Origin: Phycisphaeraceae bacterium
Lineage (GTDB): Bacteria > Planctomycetota > Phycisphaerae > Phycisphaerales > UBA1924
Assembly: GCA_019636695.1 (NCBI GenBank)
Contig: JAHBXD010000004.1
Location: 124,001 to 188,000 of the forward strand
Reading direction: 5' to 3'
Length of the DNA: 64,000 nt
Shown: in pieces, positions 14,960 to 23,540 of the stretch
How positions within the stretch are numbered: the stretch's first letter is position 1
Layout: every line of letters begins with the position of its first letter
Position numbers and translations under genes: made by a program
Notes under the pieces: generated by a model
Told to the model about the DNA's origin: nothing
The model's database searches: none
The model's input: the letters and a program-made list of their open reading frames with translations, nothing else

Positions 14960-16333
14960 ATGCCCATGGTGATGCGTTGTGTTGTGTTGTCGTGTGCGGC
15001 TGTTGTAGCGCCGTGCTTTGCTCAGGCAGACGGGCGGTATGTTTTCGCTGCCAATAACGGCAACCTCGAAGGTTCTGTCTCGTCGATGCGCGTGATGCCC
15101 GACGGCTCGCTGCAGGTGGTCGAGAAATATGTCACGGGCACGCGCGGATCCCAAGATCCGGCCGTACCCGGCACAAATGCCTATGCAATCGACATCACGC
15201 CGGACGGACGATTTCTGGCCAATACGCACGCAACAGCCATTTCGACCTTCGAGCAGATCACGCTCTGGCGTGTGCATGCTGACGGAACGCTGACGCAGAT
15301 CGGCACCGCACTGACGCCGGACAGCCCGCTTGATCTGGTCTGGGTTACCAACGACCTGCTTGCCGTGACACGGACACAGTTCGGCGGGCAGAACTTTGTC
15401 ATCATGTACCGCTTCGATGAGAACAACGTCACGCTCACGGAGATTGATCGCAAACAGACACCCGGGTTCACGGCCTATGTCGAAGCACACCCGACCGGAA
15501 GATGGGTGTATGCCGGCGAATCGACTTCCAATTCCGTAAGCGTCTATGAAGTCGGTGACGATGGAAGGCTCACGCTCATCCAGACGGCATTCCCGGGCAA
15601 TTATGCGATCGACCCGACCGTTTCGCACGACGGCACCAAGCTGTATGTGGCGGGTGGCATCAGCGCGGGGGGTCGAAGCATCGCCGGGTTCCATATCGGC
15701 AGTGACGGCATCCTGATCCCGATGGACAACTCGCCGTGGATCAGCCCCGGCGATTCACCGAAAGAGTTTGCCTTCAGCACAGATGATCGGCTGCTCTACG
15801 TCTCACACGGTCGAGATGCCACGGTCTGGTCGTTCTATATCGATCCGTTCACCGGCGACCTTCAGCCGACGGGCAACATGTTCGACGTCGGGCTGCAAGG
15901 ATCGCACGGCGACACGGTCACGCTTGAGGGCCTGGTCTTCTTCTCCGACGACACCACCGCCGTCGACGGGATCATGGGAATCTATTCGTTTGACGTGACC
16001 CCGGACGGCAACTTCCTCAACCAGAACGGGCCGGTCGCCTCGACGCTGGGTATCGCTCCTGAACATCTGGTGGCCTGGGAGCCTGCTCGTTGCCGTGCGG
16101 ATCTCAGCGGTTCGAGCGACCCGAATCACCCGATGTATGGTGTGCCCGACGGAGACGTCGACGGCTCGGATTTCTTCTACTTCCTTGATCAGTTCGTCGC
16201 CGGTAACCTGGCGGTCGCCGATCTTTCCGGTTCTACGGACCCCAACGACCCCGGATACGGATTCCCCGACGGCCAGCTCGATGGTTCGGACTTCTTCTAT
16301 TTCCTGGATATCTTCGTCGCAGGGTGCCCGTAA
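14960..16333 (+). CDS. Secreted seven-bladed beta-propeller (lactonase-like) with GC-type dockerin tail
   Basis: 457 residues. A signal peptide MPMVMRCVVLSCAAVVAPCFAQ is followed by repeated blades with the pattern Y-V/F-A...G-S-V-S ... D-G-L (RYVFAANNGNLEGSV; GRFLANTHATAIS; GRWVYAGESTSNSVSVYEV; TKLYVAGG; DRLLYVSHGRDATVWSF). This matches the YncE/6-phosphogluconolactonase-like propeller superfamily. The final ~80 residues are the duplicated dockerin-like module (DLSGSSDPNHPMYGVPDG, then D-G-S-D-F-F-Y-F-L-D) ending AGCP. GGAGA precedes the start. It is probably an exported, cell-associated protein. Enzyme activity cannot be inferred because propellers of this type are often non-catalytic. It is convergent with a LuxR gene. 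Confidence 0.88.
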   Translation: MPMVMRCVVLSCAAVVAPCFAQADGRYVFAANNGNLEGSVSSMRVMPDGSLQVVEKYVTGTRGSQDPAVPGTNAYAIDITPDGRFLANTHATAISTFEQITLWRVHADGTLTQIGTALTPDSPLDLVWVTNDLLAVTRTQFGGQNFVIMYRFDENNVTLTEIDRKQTPGFTAYVEAHPTGRWVYAGESTSNSVSVYEVGDDGRLTLIQTAFPGNYAIDPTVSHDGTKLYVAGGISAGGRSIAGFHIGSDGILIPMDNSPWISPGDSPKEFAFSTDDRLLYVSHGRDATVWSFYIDPFTGDLQPTGNMFDVGLQGSHGDTVTLEGLVFFSDDTTAVDGIMGIYSFDVTPDGNFLNQNGPVASTLGIAPEHLVAWEPARCRADLSGSSDPNHPMYGVPDGDVDGSDFFYFLDQFVAGNLAVADLSGSTDPNDPGYGFPDGQLDGSDFFYFLDIFVAGCP

Positions 16334-16344
16334 CAAGAATGGCA

Positions 16345-17079
16345 TCACTGACGCAGCCGCTCAAGCGCGAGCAAGGCCGCGGCGTGTGACGCCGTTGCCT
16401 CGATCGCCAGGCGTATGTCTTCAACGTCGGCCAGCGGCGGGGGGTTGAGCGCAGCGACTACCGTTACCGGCGTACCGGCGACAGAGGCGGCCGCGATGCC
16501 CTTTGCCGCAAACGGGCGGAGTTCGTGTGCGCCGGGATAGGCCGCTCCGGTGACCGCGCACCACCCGTGTTGCACCGCCCGTCCGAGGGGGCACGAGCCG
16601 AATGAAAGCGTTTCCGGCAGAACGAGCCCGGGTTGGCCCCACGACGCCCTGATGCGTACTCGACCTGAAAATTCAACCTCTCCGATGAAAGCGCCCGTCG
16701 CGGCAAGGCCCTCTCCAAGCCTTGCGATTAGGTGCTCAATCGGCTGGGGTTTTTCTTGGGTACAGAACCCACGCAGAATGTGGAAGGGGTTGATCGTGCG
16801 TTGATCTTGGTTTGCGGGTTCGCGGGACGGTGGGGGAACGTCGACCATGCCTTCGGCAATGGCGATGCGTGTGAGATCTACTCGCGATCGGACACCGAGT
16901 TTTTTGCCCAACTGCTGGCGGTGCGACTTGATGGTCGGAATGCTCCGGTGCAGTTGGCGAGCGATCTCTTCCGTTCGAAGGCCCGAAGCGATCATGACGA
17001 GAACTTCGCGCTCACGAGGACTGAGAGTCTCGATGCCTGTGCGCTGGACCGGTTGTGCTTGCGGGGCGAAGGCTTCCAT
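16345..17079 (-). CDS. LuxR-type regulator with N-terminal HTH and C-terminal GAF-like domain
   Basis: 244 residues in the reverse of the usual domain order. The helix-turn-helix is near the N-terminus (LSPREREVLVMIASGLRTEE with the recognition segment SIPTIKSHRQQLGKKLGVRS, residues ~20-75). After a Pro-rich linker, residues ~105-244 look like a GAF sensor (RLGEGLAATGAFIGEVEFSG; FGSCPLGRAVQHGWCAVTG; C-terminal helix AIEATASHAAALLALERL). Two Cys in the putative ligand region may be functional. It is divergent from the ABC ATPase gene, with about 125 bp between, so it could regulate that gene (inference). Its HTH is closely related to that at 10636-11250. Confidence 0.85.
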   Translation of the reverse strand: MEAFAPQAQPVQRTGIETLSPREREVLVMIASGLRTEEIARQLHRSIPTIKSHRQQLGKKLGVRSRVDLTRIAIAEGMVDVPPPSREPANQDQRTINPFHILRGFCTQEKPQPIEHLIARLGEGLAATGAFIGEVEFSGRVRIRASWGQPGLVLPETLSFGSCPLGRAVQHGWCAVTGAAYPGAHELRPFAAKGIAAASVAGTPVTVVAALNPPPLADVEDIRLAIEATASHAAALLALERLRQ

Positions 17080-17204
17080 GGCTAGGGGTTCGCTTGATGA
17101 GTCGGGGTTGGATTCGCGCAGATTCCGACATTCGGATGAAGAACTCCTGAAAGGGCTGTGTTTGGGGTGGGCCTGTCATGCCGTGGTTCGCTAGGCTTGA
17201 AGCC

Positions 17205-18290
17205 ATGCCGACGGCGATATCCATCCGGGAGATTCTCAAGGTCTTCAGCTCTGCCAGGGGCAAAGCCACGGCCGTCGACAGGGTCAGTCTGGATGTTGCG
17301 CCGGGAGAGCTTTTCTTTCTGCTGGGGCCTTCGGGGTGCGGCAAGACCACCCTTCTCCGCATGATCGCCGGTTTCATCGACCCCACTGGTGGGCGAATCG
17401 CTTTCAACGACAAGGACGTCACGCACGTCCCTCCGAACAAGCGCAACACGGGGATGGTGTTTCAGAGCTACGCCCTCTGGCCTCACATGACCGTCGAGCA
17501 GAATGTCGCGTTCGGGTTGAAGGTTCGGCGCATCGGGAAGCCCGAGAGAGATCGCCGCGTGGCAGAGGCATTGGCGGCGGTTCGTTTGGGGGAGTATGCC
17601 AAGCGGCGTCCGAATGAGTTGTCGGGTGGACAGCAGCAGCGTGTTGCCTTGGCACGGGCGCTTGTCATTCGGCCGGATGTGCTGCTGCTGGATGAGCCGC
17701 TGAGCAACCTGGATGCGAAACTGCGGATCGAGCTTCGAGCGGAGATTCGAAGGATCTGCAAGGAATCGGGAATCACGAGCCTGTATGTCACGCACGACCA
17801 GAAGGAAGCGCTGAGCATGGCGGATCGAATCGCCATCATGAGCGCGGGGAAGGTTGTGCAGGTCGGCACGCCTGAAGAGTTGTATCGCCGTCCGGCCACG
17901 CGATTCGTGGCGGAGTTTCTGGGTGAAACGAACATCATCCCGGCCGAGGTTGCTTCGGCGGAGGGTGGGGTTGTCGAACTCAAGACGGGTGCGGGGGTTG
18001 TGCGATCAAGCGCGGGTGGGGGGGCGACAGTCGGCGAGCGGGTGATGCTCTCGATCAGGCCGGAGTCGTGGCGAATCGGTCCAGGGCCGAACACCCTCTC
18101 TGGCAAACGCGTCGGGAGCACGTATCTCGGCGAGATGCTTCAGGAAATCGTTGAGCTTCCGGGACTTCCGAAGGAACACGCACGGGTCTTTGCGTATCAG
18201 GTCAACCCTGCGGTGGGAGCTGCCGAGGCCGGCGTTGCATCACGCGAACTGAGCGTCGACCCAGCGGATGTCGTCGTGCTGCGTGGGTAA
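17205..18290 (+). CDS. ABC transporter ATP-binding protein, MalK/UgpC/PotA type
   Basis: 361 residues. Walker A is GPSGCGKTT, the Q-loop is FQSYALWPHMT, the ABC signature LSGGQQQRVALARAL, Walker B LLLDEPLSNLD and the switch His is in YVTHDQKEA. The C-terminal ~120 residues form a TOBE-type regulatory domain (ETNIIPAEVAS; IRPESWRIGP), as in importers of sugars, polyamines or iron. No permease or binding-protein gene is adjacent, so it is an orphan ATPase that may serve a transporter encoded elsewhere. An ATG 27 bp earlier (17178) is possible; 17205 gives the family-typical N-terminus ISIREILKVF. It is divergent from the LuxR/GAF gene. Confidence 0.92.
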   Translation: MPTAISIREILKVFSSARGKATAVDRVSLDVAPGELFFLLGPSGCGKTTLLRMIAGFIDPTGGRIAFNDKDVTHVPPNKRNTGMVFQSYALWPHMTVEQNVAFGLKVRRIGKPERDRRVAEALAAVRLGEYAKRRPNELSGGQQQRVALARALVIRPDVLLLDEPLSNLDAKLRIELRAEIRRICKESGITSLYVTHDQKEALSMADRIAIMSAGKVVQVGTPEELYRRPATRFVAEFLGETNIIPAEVASAEGGVVELKTGAGVVRSSAGGGATVGERVMLSIRPESWRIGPGPNTLSGKRVGSTYLGEMLQEIVELPGLPKEHARVFAYQVNPAVGAAEAGVASRELSVDPADVVVLRG

Positions 18291-18322
18291 GCGCGCTGCC
18301 CTGTCTCCTTTGATGAGGGATA

Positions 18323-19714
18323 TCAGGAGCATGGACCGGTGAATAGGTCGAGGTAATAAAAGAAATCCTGGGCATCGATCACGCCGTCTGGCACGCCGTA
18401 TGCCGGGTGGTCAGGTGCGGCAGAACCGGTCAGGTCGGCGACGGCGAGATCGCCCGCGGCGAAATGGTCAAGGAAAAAGAAAAAATCGCCGGCATCGGTC
18501 AGGCCGTCGGCGATTCCGTACCGCGGATCGTCAGGGTCGGCCGAGCCGGTGAGATCGGCACGACAGAGCGGTACGAGCACGCCATAGCGAGGCTGCTGGG
18601 TCGGGCCGACGCCACCTGAAACAAGGATCCATCCATGCCGATTGATCGACAGGGCGAAGTGAAACGCACTCCAACCTGAACCCTCGAAGTTCTCCGCCAG
18701 GTCAGCGAGGCGGTGAACGCTTCCATCCGGCGTCCAGAGCACGGCTTGAATGGAGAACCCGCTGCCGAAGCACGCACCGATCGCGATTCCGGAATCGTGG
18801 ATGCCGTCGCACTGACCTTCGGGCGCATCGGGCAGCAGGGGAAGCACAACACCCTGATTGTCCGCATTCCAGCGCACCGGACGCTGCAATCCCCCTGATG
18901 TGCCGGTGCGCATGGTGCCGGCGACCAACCCGGAATCGCTGATGAAGGTGGCCGTGCCGCGTTCGATGTTGACACCCGCGATCGTCAACAGGGTCAGCGC
19001 TCCGCCTCGTACAACGGCTGGATATGCCGCCGAGCTTCCGGGAAATGTGACCGATCCGCTGAGATCGGCCGCGCTGTTCATGCTGCGGAGCGTGACGTGG
19101 TTGCCGAAGTTTCCGAGCAGCTCGACATCAGCAAGCGGATCGGCGTAGAGCGCGAACTGCCGAGCCGAGAATGGAGGGCGCAACTCAGGAGGGTTGATCA
19201 TCAGAATCTCAGCACCGATCTGCCTCGCGTTGTTTACGGCCTTGGGCTGCGGCGGGTTGAGGGGAACGGCATCAGGATGCACTGCCAGCCAGTCGAGCAG
19301 CCATTGGCCGTCGCGATACAGGTAATAGCGGATTGGTCCGAACCCCTCAAGCGCCCTGCTGAGCACGACATCGCCGCTGGTATTCGCGGAAGCCACGCGC
19401 ATGAGGACGACATCGGGATCGGGTCGCCCGCGATCGTGCACGACGTAGCCCGCATCCTGGCGCTCATATCGGACCAAGTGATCGAAACTTGCATCCGGGA
19501 AAAAGAACTGTACCGAACCGTAGACATCGCCGTGGTCGGTGATCACGCCGTCGGGGTTTGCGTATTGGTGCGTCGCACCGGGCAGTGTCGGCGCCTCGGG
19601 AAGGGTGACAAGCCGATACCGCGGCGGGGCCGAGAACGCCGCAAAACCAGCCCCCAGGACAGCAAGAACCGCCGCAACGCGCGCGGCGACAGCCGATCGA
19701 GACGAGCGAACCAT
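18323..19714 (-). CDS. Secreted HAF-repeat protein with dockerin-like tail
   Basis: 463 residues. An N-terminal signal (MVRSSRSAVAARVAAVLAVL...FSAPP) is followed by repeats resembling the HAF extracellular family, in which N-D-S-G-x-x-x-G alternates with W-x-x-D-G: FISDSGLVAGTM, GIHDSGIAIGACF, VLWTPDGSVHRLADL, SINRHGWILVSGG. The last ~80 residues are the duplicated dockerin-like module (DLTGSADPDDPRYGIADG, then DLTGSAAPDHPAYGVPDG). The end reads TGPCS rather than xGC, so the terminal Gly is displaced. CGGAG before the ATG at 19714 supports that start over one 15 bp upstream. It is probably exported. The function is unknown. It is convergent with the ABC ATPase. Confidence 0.85.
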   Translation of the reverse strand: MVRSSRSAVAARVAAVLAVLGAGFAAFSAPPRYRLVTLPEAPTLPGATHQYANPDGVITDHGDVYGSVQFFFPDASFDHLVRYERQDAGYVVHDRGRPDPDVVLMRVASANTSGDVVLSRALEGFGPIRYYLYRDGQWLLDWLAVHPDAVPLNPPQPKAVNNARQIGAEILMINPPELRPPFSARQFALYADPLADVELLGNFGNHVTLRSMNSAADLSGSVTFPGSSAAYPAVVRGGALTLLTIAGVNIERGTATFISDSGLVAGTMRTGTSGGLQRPVRWNADNQGVVLPLLPDAPEGQCDGIHDSGIAIGACFGSGFSIQAVLWTPDGSVHRLADLAENFEGSGWSAFHFALSINRHGWILVSGGVGPTQQPRYGVLVPLCRADLTGSADPDDPRYGIADGLTDAGDFFFFLDHFAAGDLAVADLTGSAAPDHPAYGVPDGVIDAQDFFYYLDLFTGPCS

Positions 19715-19830
19715 GCGCGCTCCGATCATGTGTTGATATGACCTGGCGGGGGGAGCCGGTACGCACCGACGCCCGCGATAACCCGCGGTACAGCGTCAGA
19801 TGCGCCCGGCTGGTGATCGTTCCATCGAAT

Positions 19831-21369
19831 TCAGAAAATCATGTGTGCCGGCGGGGGGGTCTCTTCAGAGATTTTCTCCCGCGAAAGCTCAGCACCGCCG
19901 TCGCGGCAGGAAAGCAGCCACATCTCATCATTGATGCGTGTCTGCAGGTGCACCGGGCGTGACCAGATCACATTCAGGGCCTTGAGCACCTCGACGGCCT
20001 TTGAGGCGTCGATCTCCAACCCGCTGAACTGGTGCGAGAGATAAAGATCGCCGCGGTTGAGATAGTTTGCATCGACGACATAGATGAACGGCTGGCCCAT
20101 GTTGGTGATCTGGTAAAGCAGGCCTTGACGGATGCGGGCATGATCGCGGCTGACGATGCGCAGCTCTCCGGTATTCGGATCGCGGCGATATTGATACATC
20201 TTCAACCGGTCCATGAGTTCGGGCGTCAGAAACTCATCAATGAAATTGACATCGTTGTAGATGCGCCGGACTTCGAACATCTTTTCGCGGCCCTTCATCG
20301 ACCCGTCGTCATATCGCTCGCGGGCGCCGATCGTGTCGAGTCGCTCCCACTCGTGGCCGTGCTGGCCCATGTTCCAGCGGCGTTCGATGTCCTTCCAGAT
20401 CTCCACGCCGATCTTGTAGGGGTTGAACCCGCCTGCGGGCATGTGCACAACGCCCGAATGCTGATCGGCGTAATGCACGATCTCGCTGGCTTCGAGAAAG
20501 TGCTCGGTCATCAGTTTGCTGTGCCAATAGGTCGCCCAGCCTTCGTTCATGACCTTGGTCATGGCCTGGGGAGCGTAGTAATACGCCTCGCTTCGAATGA
20601 TTGAAAGCACGTCCTGCTGCCAGTCCTCCAGCGGCGCGTTGCGCATGAGGAAGAGCAGCACATCGCGCGTGGGCTGTGCCGGAAAGGAACTCTTGCGCGC
20701 CTTCTGCTGCTCTTCAAACAACTCGCGCTGACGCTCGATCTCCTGCTGAGGATTGATGAAAGGATCCATGTAGTCCTTGGCCGGAAACCGCTCGGGAACG
20801 AAACCCTCGGCGTCTTCCCTCGCGATTCTTCTGCGCTCGCGCTGCTGGAACATGGAGTGCGGGTCGATCAGGTGCTCGATCGACAGGCACGCATCGATGA
20901 ACCGTTCGACGGCCTCCTGGCCCTGGCGTTCGATGTGCCGTCGCACACGCGTGGCGTGGTTGGCCATTTCATCCATCATCTTGCGGTTGGTGCGGCCGAA
21001 CCACAGATTGTGCTTGAAGAAGTCGGCGTGGCCGTAGACGTGCGCCATCACGAGTTTCTGATCCGTGACCGAGTTCGATTCCTGCAGATAGGCATAGCAA
21101 GGATCGTTGTTGATCACCATCTCGTAGATGCGGCCCAATCCGTAGGCGTCGCGTTTGCTCAGGCGCTCGTACTCCATGCCCCACTTCCAGTGCGGATACC
21201 GGATCGGGAACCCGCCAAACGCGGCGATCTGGTTCATGGTCTCAAAGTCGAGCACCTCGAAGACGACTTCGAAAAAATCGAGGCCGTAGTCGATTGCCTT
21301 CGCCTTGATCCGCTGCATGTGGGTCAAGAGCTCGTGGGGCAGGTCGGTGCTGGAGGCGCGATGGGGCAT
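19831..21369 (-). CDS. spoVR: SpoVR family protein
   Basis: 512 residues, matching the SpoVR/YcgB family over its whole length. Characteristic segments are YGLDFFEVVFEVLDFETMNQ, FGGFPIRYPHWKWGMEYERL, VYGHADFFKHNLWF, MNEGWATYWHSKLM and a C-terminal domain with VVDANYLNRGDLYLSHQFSG. SpoVR proteins are usually encoded with the PrkA kinase and YeaH (DUF444) in a stress module, and neither is nearby here. I chose the ATG at 21369 because the longer frame begins with TTG at 21393 and neither has a good ribosome site. The molecular role of the family is unclear; the conserved H/E residues (YGHADFF, NEGWATY) suggest a metal site. Confidence 0.93.
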   Translation of the reverse strand: MPHRASSTDLPHELLTHMQRIKAKAIDYGLDFFEVVFEVLDFETMNQIAAFGGFPIRYPHWKWGMEYERLSKRDAYGLGRIYEMVINNDPCYAYLQESNSVTDQKLVMAHVYGHADFFKHNLWFGRTNRKMMDEMANHATRVRRHIERQGQEAVERFIDACLSIEHLIDPHSMFQQRERRRIAREDAEGFVPERFPAKDYMDPFINPQQEIERQRELFEEQQKARKSSFPAQPTRDVLLFLMRNAPLEDWQQDVLSIIRSEAYYYAPQAMTKVMNEGWATYWHSKLMTEHFLEASEIVHYADQHSGVVHMPAGGFNPYKIGVEIWKDIERRWNMGQHGHEWERLDTIGARERYDDGSMKGREKMFEVRRIYNDVNFIDEFLTPELMDRLKMYQYRRDPNTGELRIVSRDHARIRQGLLYQITNMGQPFIYVVDANYLNRGDLYLSHQFSGLEIDASKAVEVLKALNVIWSRPVHLQTRINDEMWLLSCRDGGAELSREKISEETPPPAHMIF

Positions 21370-21782
21370 GGGTGCATTATCGGTCGGTTCCAAGGCATCC
21401 TACGGTCGAATCCTGAAGGAAGATCGACGCGGAACACGACCGACACACGCCAGGGGCCGCCCGAGCGGCTTCCGTCGCATGGGTTCCCTCTTCCTGGAAT
21501 AAAAGCGGCCCATCACCGGTAGGCGAACTGGGCCGCTGCGCAGAGATCGGCGCCCCTGGAGGGGGGTGGCGGGAACGCCGATTCCCCTGGTGGGGGTTCA
21601 ACACAAGACGGCACGGCTCGCTCGATCCGTCGCGCACTCGTGCATTTTTTCTTCGCCACCGATCCACACTCCCGCGGTATACCTCGGCCGTACGGTCTCG
21701 TTGCGACCGGCGATATCCATCGCGCGCGGTACACCATGAAGCGTCTCGTTCATCGGATGTGTAGCGTTGCCCGCGATTCGTG
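21370..21782. other. Intergenic region with a minus-strand terminator
   Basis: 413 bp between the start of spoVR and the end of the TVP38-type gene. It holds the terminator at 21497-21537 and probably the spoVR promoter (not identified). Short minus-strand frames of 62-74 codons occur, but their composition, lack of ribosome sites and overlap with the terminator argue against genes. Confidence 0.45.
21497..21537 (-). terminator. Minus-strand Rho-independent terminator
   Basis: On the minus strand, AGCGGCCCA (21537-21529) pairs with TGGGCCGCT (21512-21504) around a 16-nt loop and is followed by TTTTATTCC. It lies about 245 bp after the stop of the TVP38-type gene. Confidence 0.7.
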
Positions 21783-22553
21783 TCACGTCGCCCGTGCCGC
21801 AGACGCGGTCACTTTGTCGATCGCACGCTTCGCGACAGCACCGATGATCACAAGAACCACAACGCTCACGCCGATCGCGGCGTAGACCATCCAGTCCGGG
21901 CGGCTCTGCGACACGGCCTGCTTGTTGATCTCACCTTGGATCGTTGACGCCGCCCACACCGCGATTCCCGTCCGCGGCGCCATGCCGATCAGGGTTCCGA
22001 GCGCGAAGGGAATCCGCGGCACCTTCACCGCCGCCATAACCATGTTGGTCAAGGCGAAGGGGCTGTTTGGAGGCAATCGCAGTAACGTCACGATCCCCAG
22101 CGTCCTGAAAAACCCGGCCCCTTGTTCCCCGCCCACAAGGGCGTCGCGAACAGCGATCCATTTCGGATGCTCGCGCAACAGCACCATGGCCCGGTCGCGA
22201 CTGGCCCCGCGACCGATGGCATATCCCAGCAACGCCCCTCCGAAGAACCCGGCCATCGCCGCGGGATACCCCGTGGCAAACCCGAAGGCCCACCCCCCCA
22301 AGATTGCCTGGGCATACGTCGGCAGCAGCGCCAAGCCTGCAAGAACGGCAAAGGCCGAGGCATAGATGACCACACCCATGTCGCCTTGGTCACGAAGCCA
22401 AGGCCCCACGATGTTCAGCGTTCCTAGAAGCGCAAACCCCCCGACGATGGGCATCACCGCCGCAAGAATCGCCAGCGGACCCATCGGCCCCAATCGCTTG
22501 TACGTTTCCGCGGCGGACGGGCGCTTCTCCGGGTTTTCGGGTGCGTTGCTCAC
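21783..22553 (-). CDS. TVP38/TMEM64-family membrane protein (VTT domain)
   Basis: About 256 residues with five to six hydrophobic segments. The core resembles the VTT/SNARE-associated (DedA-like) fold: LPTYAQAILGGWAFGFATGY followed by PAAMAGFFGGALLGYAIGR, then LRLPPNSPFALTNMVMAAVK and an R-x-P-F-x-x-G-T-x-x-G-M-x-P-R motif near the end of the domain. VTT proteins act in lipid or undecaprenyl-phosphate transport across the inner membrane. The N-terminus is uncertain: GTG at 22553 gives VSNAPENPEK and leaves 63 bp for divergent promoters, whereas ATG at 22589 leaves only 27 bp. It is divergent from the pseudopilin gene. Confidence 0.82.
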   Translation of the reverse strand: MSNAPENPEKRPSAAETYKRLGPMGPLAILAAVMPIVGGFALLGTLNIVGPWLRDQGDMGVVIYASAFAVLAGLALLPTYAQAILGGWAFGFATGYPAAMAGFFGGALLGYAIGRGASRDRAMVLLREHPKWIAVRDALVGGEQGAGFFRTLGIVTLLRLPPNSPFALTNMVMAAVKVPRIPFALGTLIGMAPRTGIAVWAASTIQGEINKQAVSQSRPDWMVYAAIGVSVVVLVIIGAVAKRAIDKVTASAARAT

Positions 22554-22616
22554 TGCTGGAGCATAGCCGCAACCCTGTCTGCCGCGCATCCGAATGGACC
22601 ACCGAAAGGCGGGTTC

Positions 22617-23495
22617 ATGCGGCGGGGATTCACCTTGATCGAGTTGCTCGTGGTGATCGCGGTGGTGGCCGTGCTCATGGGACTGCTGCTGCCGGCGCTT
22701 GCTGGTGCGCGCCGAGCCGGAAGGGCGGCGATCTGCCTCGCGAACCTGCATTCACTCGGCATGGGTGCCATCCAATACGCGGACGATCACCGCGATCTGA
22801 TCGTGCCTTCCTACACCATCCCGGGCGGAGACTCGGGCGCGCCTCTGGATGGCTGGGGGCCGATTCTCGACCGCGATGGGTATCTGCCCGGACAATCGGG
22901 CGATACCCGGAGCGTCTTCTACTGCCCGGAAACGGTCGATATCGAAGGCATGGCGCTGGGACAAACCGGCACAGACCCCGATCGCCCGAAGGGATGGATG
23001 GACTGGCCCAACGTGCGCTCCGGTGCGAGCAACATTCCGACCTTAATTCCAGAGCGCGGGTTTCATCGCGTCCTGCGCATCGCCTACTGGATGAACGCCG
23101 ACAACCCGATCGGCCGCGCCGAAGATGTCGTGCCTGATTTGTACTTCTCCGCCAGCCCGGGATATGTCGGGCTGAACGGGCGCGTGCTGAAACAGACGAG
23201 CATGAGCAGTTTTCGTAGCCCCGCCAACCTTGTGGCGCTGGCCGATGGTGTCTATGCCGGACGCCAACGGGATAACCGTCTCGGCACTCCGAACTCTCGC
23301 ATCGGATATCGCCACCCCGGCGCTCGCGGCACGGCCAATGTCGCCTTCGCCGATGGACGCGTGGAACCGATCGAGGGTCACCTCTTCCCGCGTGCGCTCG
23401 GACCCGACAACGACCCGATCGAAGTTCGCACTGAAAATCTACGCGACGGCCCGTCGGTCTACGCCGACCCTACACGAGTTTTTCGAACACCCTGA
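22617..23495 (+). CDS. Type IV pilin-like protein with H-x9-DG motif
   Basis: 292 residues. The N-terminus MRRGFTLIELLVVIAVVAVL is a class III (prepilin) signal: cleavage after Gly4, Phe1, Glu5 of the mature protein, then a hydrophobic helix. A C-terminal HPGARGTANVAFADG motif is the H-x9-DG signature of the large planctomycete/verrucomicrobial pseudopilin-like family (related to DUF1559). The middle contains a YCPE motif and Asp/Gly-rich loops. These proteins are exported by type II secretion-like machinery. Their roles are mostly unknown, and they are very abundant in planctomycetes. No pilus assembly genes are adjacent. Confidence 0.9.
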   Translation: MRRGFTLIELLVVIAVVAVLMGLLLPALAGARRAGRAAICLANLHSLGMGAIQYADDHRDLIVPSYTIPGGDSGAPLDGWGPILDRDGYLPGQSGDTRSVFYCPETVDIEGMALGQTGTDPDRPKGWMDWPNVRSGASNIPTLIPERGFHRVLRIAYWMNADNPIGRAEDVVPDLYFSASPGYVGLNGRVLKQTSMSSFRSPANLVALADGVYAGRQRDNRLGTPNSRIGYRHPGARGTANVAFADGRVEPIEGHLFPRALGPDNDPIEVRTENLRDGPSVYADPTRVFRTP

Positions 23496-23540
23496 GACGA
23501 CACGCGCGGTGTTCTTCTCTCGTTCGCCGGCACGATGTAT

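Noticed and set aside
21513-21737. Small minus-strand frame of 74 codons after the TVP38-type gene
   Set aside because: Unusual composition, no ribosome site, and it ends inside a terminator hairpin.
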